Positions 27,421 through 35,982 of a stretch of DNA of 64,000 bases are shown here, piece by piece; position 1 is the first letter of the stretch; every line of letters starts with the position of its first letter. Both the position numbers and the translations under genes were made by a program. Source of the stretch: Mesorhizobium helmanticense (GTDB taxonomy: Bacteria; Pseudomonadota; Alphaproteobacteria; Rhizobiales; Rhizobiaceae); NCBI RefSeq assembly GCF_003034915.1, contig NZ_PZJX01000006.1, positions 1 to 64,000 on the forward strand. Direction: 5' to 3'. The notes under the pieces were generated by a model. That model saw only the letters and a program-made list of their open reading frames with translations. It searched no databases and was not told the DNA's origin.

Positions 27421-27636
27421 GCTTAATTTGATCCCACCTGGAAACAGGCGCCGGAGGAGGAACCTGGCAAGCAGGGGTCACCGAGACCGCGGAGGCCAAG
27501 GAAGGGCTTGGCGGTTCGCTGCTCCGGGAGGCTCTAGCTGCCAAGCGGTAGGTCTCGATAGCCGCGCCATGGCCATCTACGATATAATGGACGATTTCGG
27601 GCGCCACACCGCGTTTGACTGCGCTGAGCTAGCGCT

Positions 27637-27846
27637 TTGGTGTCATGTCGCTCATGGCGCCCTGGAATGCGCCTCAAGGGGACAGCAAGGGATATTCGCA
27701 ACCTCGCATCCTCGGGCATCAATGCCGACTTGGCAGCTCGCATCGTCAAACAGTATGCCGAGCATGGCGACGAGCAGAACGGCATCCTCTTTGCCAAGGC
27801 CGGCGACTGGACCGACCGCGAAGCCATCGACGCATTCCGGACCTGA
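27637..27846 (+). pseudogene. possible phage structural protein fragment
   Basis: The frame contains 'ASSGINADLAARIVKQYAEHG' and 'AGDWTDREAIDAFR', which I recall from C-terminal parts of large phage or prophage structural proteins (internal virion/polyvalent type). Only about 60 residues are left and the frame ends at 27,844-27,846. The recall is not strong. Confidence 0.35.
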
Positions 27847-27927
27847 CGGTTTCCGGTCGCGCCGCCGCCGATGCCGCCGCGCAAGAGTACGCCGAGAACT
27901 TTGCGCGGTTCGCGCCTTGAGGGTCGC

Positions 27928-28365
27928 TCATGCGATGGCGGCCTTCCGGCGGAAAAAGCCCGCATTGAGCAGCGGACGTTCGACTACAAAGTGGAAGAAG
28001 ACGCCGGCGGCCAGCCCAGCAGCGATAGATCCGATCTGAATGGCCGGCGATGGCATAGCCGGGGCTACTTTCAAGCAAAGCTTGTTGAAGGCAACGATAA
28101 CCGGGAAGTGCACTAGATAGATCGAATAAGACGCGTCACCAAACAGCATGCCGATTCGTGGCCATGTGATCGTCGACGTCAGGTCTTTGGATGCTAACCC
28201 AACAACAATTATCATGCTTGATACGGCATAGAACCATGCGCCCCACACGTGCCCTAAGTCATGTTCGAAAAACGCAGTTGTAAAAAATGCGGTGACACCC
28301 AAAATCGCGATGGCCCTTCCTTGGCGCTGTGGGTGCTCGCCAGATGTGCAATGCAATACAAGCAC
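27928..28365 (-). pseudogene. C-terminal part of an acyltransferase-3 family membrane protein
   Basis: About 145 codons with at least three membrane segments and the family end-pattern 'LFGDASYSIYLVHFPVIVAFN' followed by 'FHFVVERPLL'. Acyltransferase-3 proteins are normally 350-400 aa and carry their catalytic His in the N-terminal part, which is missing. The remaining stump has no plausible start. It acetylates or otherwise modifies surface polysaccharides in intact relatives. Confidence 0.7.
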
Positions 28366-28609
28366 TCACCAGGCGGAACAGTCAACGGCGATGTTCAGGC
28401 CGCGAATTCGGCCGCGACCCGGCCGGTTGGCCAGGACGGCGTTCCGGAAATGGCGATTGGCTACGCGTCACCTACATCGCCAGCGGACGGACCAGCGAGT
28501 TTCTGTTCGCGTGAATTGCGCCAGTTTGAACCTCATCCGTCCATTCCCTCCACACCGCTTTATCTAATAAGCTTTCTTTACCGCTATAGTCGACTGGTCA
28601 AATTCCCGC

Positions 28610-29299
28610 CTATAAAAGCAATTTCGCAGAAGCTTGCCGCGCCAAGATGTTTCGCACATTCGAGACCTGCCATCGGCCATTGCGCGCTGTCCGAACGCCG
28701 CGGCTGTTCAGGGCAATGGCCAGGCCACGCAGGCTGGTGATGCCGGACCGTTGGATAGAGGCGATGACCGGCAGCACGGTCTGGGCAAATCGGTTTGCCT
28801 CCCGAATCGACATCTTCCGGCCTTTCGCCGCGGCCTCAGCGGTGTTGGTCGGGTTGCCGAGTTTCATGCCAGTGGTCTTGCGCGAGGCGAGGGCGGCTTT
28901 GGTGCGCTCCGAGATCAATCGCCGCTCTTTCTCGGCCAACGCGGCGTAAAGGTGCAGCATGAACGGGTCGGCGTCAGCACCGAGTTCGGCCACGACGAAA
29001 GGAACGCGCTGGACCATCAGGCCCGCAATGAAGGCAACGTCGCGCGAGAGTCGGTCTAGCTTCGCCACGACGACTGGGCATTTGAGCTGCCGGGCAAGGG
29101 CGAGGGCAGCTGTCAGTTGCGGCCGTCGATCAAGAGCGTCTGCTCCCTTGCCGGTTTCGATCTCGGTGAACTCCTGGAGGATGATCATCCCCTCGGCCTC
29201 GGCAAAGCGGGCGACCGCGGCACGCTGGGCCTCGATGCCCAAGCCCGAGCGTCCTTGCCGCTGTGTGGAGACTCGATAATAGGCGACCGCGCTCGTCAT
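28610..29299 (-). CDS. serine recombinase/resolvase family protein
   Basis: 229 residues from ATG 29,299. The catalytic domain is complete: '[20 protein letters not shown]' with the nucleophile serine, '[20 protein letters not shown]', and '[20 protein letters not shown]'. The C-terminal third has a helix-turn-helix-like '[20 protein letters not shown]'. It would cut and rejoin DNA at paired sites. It is the only apparently intact recombinase in the window. A perfect 12-bp inverted repeat lies 21 bp upstream of its start. Confidence 0.85.
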   Translation of the reverse strand: MTSAVAYYRVSTQRQGRSGLGIEAQRAAVARFAEAEGMIILQEFTEIETGKGADALDRRPQLTAALALARQLKCPVVVAKLDRLSRDVAFIAGLMVQRVPFVVAELGADADPFMLHLYAALAEKERRLISERTKAALASRKTTGMKLGNPTNTAEAAAKGRKMSIREANRFAQTVLPVIASIQRSGITSLRGLAIALNSRGVRTARNGRWQVSNVRNILARQASAKLLL

Positions 29300-29319
29300 G
29301 CTGCTGTTTCCGGGGTGTT

Positions 29320-29347
29320 CAAACTGCAAACCACCGTTTGCAGTTTG
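29320..29347. promoter_or_regulatory. perfect inverted repeat upstream of the recombinase
   Basis: CAAACTGCAAAC - CACC - GTTTGCAGTTTG, 12-bp arms and a 4-bp centre, ending 21 bp before the recombinase ATG. It is a good candidate for autoregulation or for part of a recombination (res-type) site; a terminator is less likely as no T run follows on the minus strand. Confidence 0.6.
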
Positions 29348-29575
29348 CTCACCCGTCAAGAATAGGCAAGGGATTCAATGAGATAATGCGATCTTCTCCA
29401 GTGATCTGCCCTTAGCCGGACAGCGGCTCCATGTCCGTGTTACGATAGACCTCGGTCGAGCGACGCGCAGGGGAAGCACATGGCGGGCGAACGTTGGGTG
29501 AGGAGGGGTGCCTGTTTGTGCTCGGGTTGGAAGCAGGTTCGCGCTTCGAACATGCGTTCAACGTCCTGAGCCCAC

Positions 29576-29784
29576 ATGCAGTCCTATGCCCTCCTCTTGG
29601 CGGTTTTTGGAGCAATCGTGCTCCTTACTGCCTGGCTACCCATACTTCTCAGGGAGCTTCCGCTTTCGCTGCCAATGGTTTGCATCGGGATCGGGGTTCT
29701 TTTGGTTTGGTCACCATTCTCTCCGCTCGTAGGGGTGAACCCACTTGAGAACCGGATACTAACCGAGCGACTCGCTCGACCGGA
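29576..29784 (+). pseudogene. N-terminal stump of a cation:proton antiporter
   Basis: The frame reads MQSYALLLAVFGAIVLLTAW, then 'LPILLRELPLSLPMVCIGIG' and 'GVNPLENRILTERL', which resembles the first helices of NhaP-type Na+/H+ antiporters. After about 70 codons it runs directly into the middle of a restriction-enzyme gene at 29,785-29,800. Only two of about twelve helices remain. Confidence 0.6.
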
Positions 29785-29798
29785 AGCTATCGAAGGGG

Positions 29799-31753
29799 GT
29801 GCGGGCGATTTACGATCTCTCTGCCACGCCCTTCTTCCTGCGCGGGTCAGGCTACCCGGAAGGCTATTTGTTTCCCTGGGTGGTGTCCGACTTCAGCCTG
29901 ATCGACGCGATCGAGAGCGGCATCGTCAAGTTGCCCCGCGTTCCCGTGACCGACAATCTTGTTCAGACGGACTCGGTCATCTATCGAGACCTCTGGAAGC
30001 ATATTGGAAAGGACCTGCCCAAGACCGCGGCCGGCGCCAACAAGCTCAGTCCGTTTGATCTGCCCAATCAACTTCGAACAGCTTTGTCCGCCCTCTACAG
30101 CCACTATGAGGGCGAGTTCGACCGCTGGAAGCGCGAAGGCATCGAGGTGCCGCCGGTCTTTATCGTGGTGTGCCAAAACACGGCGATCTCGAAGCTGGTG
30201 TTCGAGTGGATAGCCGGCTTCGAGCGCGGCGATGCAACCGAGGGCGAACGCGCTGCATTCCATGCCGGGCATCTTGAGTTGTTTCGAAACTATGATGAGC
30301 ACGGTGCAAGGCTGCCGCGTCCGCGCACCTTGCTCATCGACTCCCGCCAGATCGAATCCGGAGACGCGCTGGACAAAGGCTTCCAGGAAGCGGCCCGTGC
30401 AGAGATTGAGCAGTTCAAGCGGGAGATGGCCGCACGGGAGGGCGCTGGTAGCATCAACGCAGAACCAGCGAAAGCGCATTGTTGCGCGAGGTCATGAACA
30501 CCGTCGGCCGTCCAGGCCGCCTCGGGGAGCAAATCCGCTGCGTGGTGTCGGTGTCCATGCTGACCGAGGGTTGGGACACGAACACTGTTACGCATATTCT
30601 GGGCGTCCGCGCCTTTGGAACCCAGCTCCTTTGCGAACAGGTGGTCGGGCGCGGCCTGCGCCGCCAATCCTACGAACTCAATCCGAAGACCGGTCTGTTC
30701 GATGTTGAATATGCCGACATCATGGGCATTCCATTCGATTTCGCCTCGGCACCGCAGATTGCGAAACCGACCAAGCCAAAGCCTGTGACCCGAGTGCATG
30801 CGATTAAGGAGCGTGCAGCGTTGGAGATCGCTTTCCCGCGCGTGAGCGGCTACCGGCGCGAACTGCCCTCCGAGAAGTTGGACGCCGTCTTTACCGAAGA
30901 CAGCCGTCTTGTGATCACCCCCGCCGACATCGGCCCTACTTCCGTTGTCATGGAGGGGATCGTCGGCGCCGGGGTCACGATCACGCCTGCGGTCCTGGAG
31001 CGCCTGCGACCTTCGGAAATCAGCTTCAACCTAGCCAAGCACCTTCTCTACGCGCATTTCCGCGACGACGAGGGCTTTCCAAAGCAGCACCTCTTCCCGC
31101 AAATTCAACGACTGGCGCGCCGCTGGCTCGACGAGGGATATCTGGTCACGAAGGGCGTACCTATCGGCGCCATACTCTATCAGGATCAACTTGCGCGCGC
31201 CGCAGAGAAGATCGACATCGCCTTGACGCGCGCCGGCGACGGACGCATCCTCGCGGTGCTCGATCCATACAATCCCAAGGGTTCCACGCGTCACGTTAAC
31301 TTCATCACCTCGAAGACATGCTGGGCGACCGGTGCCCGCCCGCCGAAGAGCCAAATAAGCCACGTTGTCCTGGATTCGAGCTGGGAAGAACAGCTCGCTC
31401 TGACGCTGGAGGGTAATCCGCGCGTCATCGCCTACGCTAAGAACCAGGCGCTGGGTTTCGACATTCCCTACCTCGATGCGGGAGTGATGCGGCGCTACAT
31501 GCCTGATTTTCTTGTTCGCCTCGATGATGGCGGCGACGAGCCGCTCAAGCTAATCCTCGAAGTGAAGGGCCTTCGCGACGAGACAGATAAGGCCAAGGCC
31601 CAGACGACCCGCGAATTGTGGGTGCGCGGGGTCAACGCGCTGGGCGGCTTCGGCCGCTGGGCCTTCGCGGAGTTTCGTGATTGGACCGTGATGGAAGATG
31701 ATTTTGCTGCGCTGGTCGATCGACTGATGGGGGAGAGGAATGGCCAAGCTTAA
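29799..31753 (+). pseudogene. Type III-like restriction enzyme Res subunit, truncated and frameshifted
   Basis: Starts inside the helicase at motif III ('AIYDLSATPFFLRG'), so motifs I and II are missing. The first frame ends at 30,497 (TGA); the second frame (TTG 30,479) continues with 'LREVMNTVGRPGRLGEQIRC', 'VSMLTEGWDTNTVTHILGV' and 'QLLCEQVVGRGLRR' (motifs V and VI). Near the C terminus 'MPDFLVRLDDG...LILEVKG' looks like a PD-(D/E)XK nuclease core. Intact relatives are about 1,000 aa. The gene is inactive as an ATP-dependent restriction enzyme. It is followed by a nuclease-like gene and the broken mod gene. Confidence 0.8.
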
Positions 31754-32663
31754 GCCTTATGCGGCAACAGATGCGAACTTGCTCGCACACGGTCTCGCGC
31801 CGGCAATGCGCTGGCTTATTGCCGTGGCTCTCGACGGCTCGACGATGACCTACGGCGAACTCGGAACCAAGCTGGAGAACGAGGCGGGGTTCTCGACTAT
31901 CTTTAGAACGCGCCTCGGTTTCGTCGCAGGCGTGCTAATGCACACGATCCAGCAAGTCGCGGCGGATGCACCCCTCATCAACGTGTTGGTGGTCAACCAA
32001 AAAGATCGTCAACCCAGCCGAGGTGCTGGCCCATTCATGGCGAAACGCTTCGGAGAGAACCAGCTCGAGCGAGAGGACTCTAAACAGCGCCTTCCAAGAC
32101 TGTGGGAAAGAAGCTTCAAACGAGCGGCGGGTGAAGTCTACAAGTTGTCAGCAACCGAGTGGGCCGATCTCTACAGGCGTGTTTTCGGTACTCCCCTGAA
32201 TGCGGATGCTATTGAACGCGATCGCCGGGAGCGCAAGCGAGGAACCGAAAAGGACGGAATACCCACAGGCCGAAACTATGGTGCTGGCGGAGAAGGTCCA
32301 TACCATAAGGCGCTCCGCCTGTGGGTAAAGGATAACCCTGGAATGGTGGACAAAGCATTCAGTGCTGCTACGGCTGAAACTGAGGTGGATCTGGATTCAG
32401 GCGACCGTATAGATGTGGTCTACAAGCTCATCGACCGAACGATCGTTGTCGAAGTGAAATCCCGGATCTCAAACGAAATCGATTTGCGACGCGGTGTTTT
32501 CCAGTGTGTCAAATACCGAGCCGTTCGCCAGGCCATGGATGTACGAGACAATGTAGCGGTTGAGGCTTTTCTAGTGACCGAGAACGAACTGCCCGGCGAA
32601 ATTGCGGCGTTAGTAAAGCTTCACGGGATTCGGCATCTTCTGGCGCCGTTGGAGCGAAACTGA
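31740..32663 (+). CDS. restriction-locus protein with PD-(D/E)XK-like core
   Basis: 307 residues; the ATG at 31,740 overlaps the end of the res gene by 14 bp. Near the C terminus the pattern 'SGDRIDVVYKL' then 'IVVEVKSRISNEIDLRRGVF' and 'QCVKYRAV' has the Asp...Glu-x-Lys layout of restriction-endonuclease-fold enzymes. The N-terminal half is helical and not recognised. Because its neighbours are res and mod, it probably takes part in the same restriction-modification locus, but its exact role is not known. No frame break seen. Confidence 0.65.
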   Translation: MAKLKPYAATDANLLAHGLAPAMRWLIAVALDGSTMTYGELGTKLENEAGFSTIFRTRLGFVAGVLMHTIQQVAADAPLINVLVVNQKDRQPSRGAGPFMAKRFGENQLEREDSKQRLPRLWERSFKRAAGEVYKLSATEWADLYRRVFGTPLNADAIERDRRERKRGTEKDGIPTGRNYGAGGEGPYHKALRLWVKDNPGMVDKAFSAATAETEVDLDSGDRIDVVYKLIDRTIVVEVKSRISNEIDLRRGVFQCVKYRAVRQAMDVRDNVAVEAFLVTENELPGEIAALVKLHGIRHLLAPLERN

Positions 32664-32666
32664 ATA

Positions 32667-35595
32667 ATGGCTCGTCCCCCGAAATCCCCTCGGATCATCG
32701 ATATCCTCAAGCATGAGGCTGCGACGCGGCGAAACATCCCGACGGCTGAGATGGAGAGCTTTTTCCGCCGCGACGAGGACACCTCGCCGATGCCGCCGAA
32801 GCATTACGCCCGTGCGCGACCGCTGACGCCGGGCGCGACACGGACAGCAGAGGAGCCGGCGAAGCCCGAACTGATCTGGAATGGCGCGCGTATCAGCATC
32901 AGTGATGAGCAAATGCAGGAACTGGCCGAGACGGGTAGCTTGACGCTGTCGGACGCGCAACTGGTCTGGCGCGGGAAGGACAGGCAGGACTGGTCCAACC
33001 TCGTGGTCAACGTGCCGCCGCTTTACATCCAGGAGAAGATCCACCCCAAGGCGATCATCGATGATCTGAAGCGCCGCACGGCGCTGAAACGCGAGGCGAA
33101 TACCGACGCACCGGACCTCTTCGCCGACTTCAACGGCATCGAACCCGACCAGCGCGCGGAATTCTATCAGCATGACCAGCATTGGTCGAACCGCATGATT
33201 CTCGGGGACAGCTTGCAGGTTATGGCGAGTATGGCCGAGCGAGAGAGTTTGAGGGGTAAGGTTCAGTGCATATATTTCGATCCGCCCTACGGCATCAAGT
33301 TCAACTCGAATTGGCAGGTTTCGACACAGTCGCGGGACGTGAAGGACAGTAAGCAGACTGACATTTCCCGCGAGCCCGAGCAGGTGAAGGCCTTTCGCGA
33401 TACCTGGAAAGATAACATCCACAGCTATCTCACGTATCTCCGCGATCGCCTTACCGTGATGCGCGATCTGCTGACGGAAAGTGGTTCGATCTTTGTGCAG
33501 ATTGGCGATGAGAACGTTCACCGCGTGCGGGCGGTTTTAGACGAGGTCTTCGGGGCCGAGAATAGCGTAGCGCTCATCCCGTTTGTGAAAACATCGGGAC
33601 TAGGCGCGTCCGGGCTGCCTATTATCTGCGACTATCTACTGTGGTTTGCCAAAAGGAAGGGTAATTTAAAGTACCGCCCAATCCTTCTCGCGAAAGCGGC
33701 CGGCGAGGCTGGCTCGGATCAGTATACGTGGACTGATGACGGTGAAGGGCGGCGGCGTAAAGCTTCGAAATCGGAATTGAGCGGCGAGGCAGATAATTTA
33801 CACAGGCTCTACCGAATAGACAATCTGACCTCTGGTGCCTTTCGCCCAAACACCACAATTGATTATCGGTTTCGGAACAAAGTTTTTCATCCAGGTAATG
33901 ACAAGTGCTGGAAAACTACGCCCGCAGGACTGGATCGATTAACTAAAGCTGATCGATTGCAAGTATCAGGAAATACATTGTCCTATGTTCGATTTATAAA
34001 TGATTTCGCTGCCATGCCGATCAAGGCACTGTGGACCGACACTGGAACAGGCGGTTTCGGCGACGAGAAATATTATGTCGTTCAGACGACCGCCAAGATC
34101 ATCTCGCGTTGTATACTACTAACGACAGACCCCGGCGATCTCGTTCTGGATCCAACGTGCGGGTCAGGATCAACTGCCTACGCATCGGAACAATGGGGTC
34201 GTCGTTGGATTACTATCGATACCAGCCGCGTTGCGCTCGCGCTTGCTCGCACGCGGTTGATGTCGGCGCTATCCTTGGTACCTGCTTGCCGACAGTCGCG
34301 AAGGCCGCGCCAAAGAAGCCACCCTCGCCCAACGTCCACCCGCCGATACACCGATTGGCAACGATATTCGCCAAGGGTTCGTCTATGAGCGGGTGCCTCG
34401 CATCACATTGGGATCCATCGCCAACAACCCGTTGATCGACGACATTTGGGATAAATGGAAAGCCGTGCTGGAGCCTATCCGCGCTTCGCTCAACGCTGCA
34501 ACGGGAGACGCTTGGGAGGAGTGGCAAGTCCCGCGCGAGCTACCTGCCACCGTGCCGGCGTCCGCGAGGGAGCCGCACGAAAAGTGGTGGGCGGCTCGCA
34601 TTGCCCGCCAGCACGAGATTGACGCATCGATCGCTGTCCGCGCCGACGTCGAGTACCTCTACGACAAGCCTTTTGCCGACAGTAATCGCGTCCGTGTCGC
34701 CGGGCCGTTCACGGTGGAAAGCCTGTCGCCACACCGTGTGCTGCCGGCAAGCGAAGAGGAGTTGATCGAGGAGATCGAGGCCGCAGAGGGCAAGCGCTCG
34801 CTCGCCGAGGCCGATCTGGCTGGCCAAGATTTTTCTGGCATCGTCATCGACTATATGAAGTCAGAAGGCGTCAAGCAGCAGGAGAGAGGCGACCGCATCA
34901 CCTTCGAGAGCCTGACGCCATGGCCCGGCAATTTCATCGGCGCCAGCGGCACTTTCATTGAGGGTGAGAACGGCCCGGAGCGGCGCGCCGCGATCCTAAT
35001 AGGGCCAGAATACGGCACCGTCGGCCGACAGGACATCGTCGCCGCCGCGCGCGAGGCCGTTGACGCGCGCTTCGATGTGCTGATCGCCTGCGCCTTCAAT
35101 TTTGATGCCCATTCCTCCGAGCTTTGCAGCCTCGGTAGCCTGAAGATCCTGAAGGCCCGTATCAACCCTGATATGCACATGTCGGAGGAACTGAAGAACA
35201 CCGGCCGCGGCAACATGTTCGTGGTTTTTGGTGAGCCGGACGTTGATATCCTCGACGACGGGGGGCCTGAAATCCGCGTCAAGGTGAACGGCGTCGATGT
35301 GTTTGATCCGAATACTGGCGATATCCGCTCGAACGACACGGCCGGCATTGCCGCCTGGTTCATAGACACGGAATATAACGAGGAGAGCTTCTTCGTCCGC
35401 CATGCCTATTTCCTCGGCGCCAACGATCCATACAAGAATCTGAGGACCGCACTTCAGGCCGAGATCGACAAAGACGCCTGGGCAACGCTGTATTCCGACA
35501 CGTCCCGGCCGTTCGAACGACCTGCGACTGGGAAGATTGCCGTGAAGGTGATCAACCACTTCGGCGACGAGGTGATGAAAGTGTTTGGGGTGTAG
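32667..35595 (+). pseudogene. site-specific DNA-methyltransferase (Type III Mod-like, beta class), frameshifted
   Basis: Frame one (32,667-34,388) holds motif IV 'YFDPPYGIKFNSNW' near residue 213 and motif I 'LDPTCGSGSTAYASEQWG' near residue 495, the order of beta-class adenine methyltransferases. At about 34,270-34,280 the frame slips: 'SALSLVPACRQ' replaces an expected 'RYPWYLLADSREGRAKEA', which is encoded in the next frame. From there the second frame runs through 'PRITLGSIANN' and 'KADVEYLYDKP'-like text to 35,595. Joined length would be about 976 aa, normal for the family. The catalytic half is intact, the presumed target-recognition half is cut off. Confidence 0.8.
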
Positions 35596-35606
35596 GGGAG
35601 CGCGGT

Positions 35607-35975
35607 ATGCGGCGGGAGAGCTTCGATCACGGCTTCAGCGCCTTGGCCTGGGAAAAGGCCAAGCAAGAAGCGCTGGTGGTCATGACGCTGCGGGCAAGGA
35701 CAGGCAATCCCATCACCTATTCCGACCTTGTCGCGCAAATAAAGGCGGTTCGCATGGAGCCCCACGACACTCGGCTCGCTCATTTTCTAGGCGAGATTTC
35801 AACCGAGGAGCATGAAGCCGGCAGACCGTTGATAACTGCGTTGGTCGTCCACAAACATGATCTGCAGCCCGGAAAAGGCTTCCTTGAACTTGCTATGTCT
35901 TTGGGCTTCTCGTTCGTCGATGAGGTCCAATTCTGGAGTGATCAGATTTTGCTGCTTCAAAGGCAATGGAGATAG
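35607..35975 (+). CDS. conserved hypothetical protein of the restriction locus
   Basis: 122 residues, 11 bp after the mod gene. 'GNPITYSDLVAQIKAVRMEP', then 'LAHFLGEISTEEHEAGRPL', then 'VVHKHDLQPGKGFLELAMSLG'. I have seen similar short proteins beside defence and restriction genes but know no function; the 'ITYSDLV' segment could be a small winged-helix start. GGGGAGC precedes the ATG. It ends 7 bp before the helicase gene. Confidence 0.6.
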   Translation: MRRESFDHGFSALAWEKAKQEALVVMTLRARTGNPITYSDLVAQIKAVRMEPHDTRLAHFLGEISTEEHEAGRPLITALVVHKHDLQPGKGFLELAMSLGFSFVDEVQFWSDQILLLQRQWR

Positions 35976-35982
35976 AATTGCC

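Noticed and set aside
27064..27426. 120-codon plus-strand frame
   Set aside because: Its end is the antisense of the recombinase relic, and the rest matches nothing.
28610..29299. The serine recombinase as the integrase of the tRNA-Ser island
   Set aside because: tRNA 3'-end integration is normally done by tyrosine recombinases; this gene lies in the middle of the interval and is resolvase-like.
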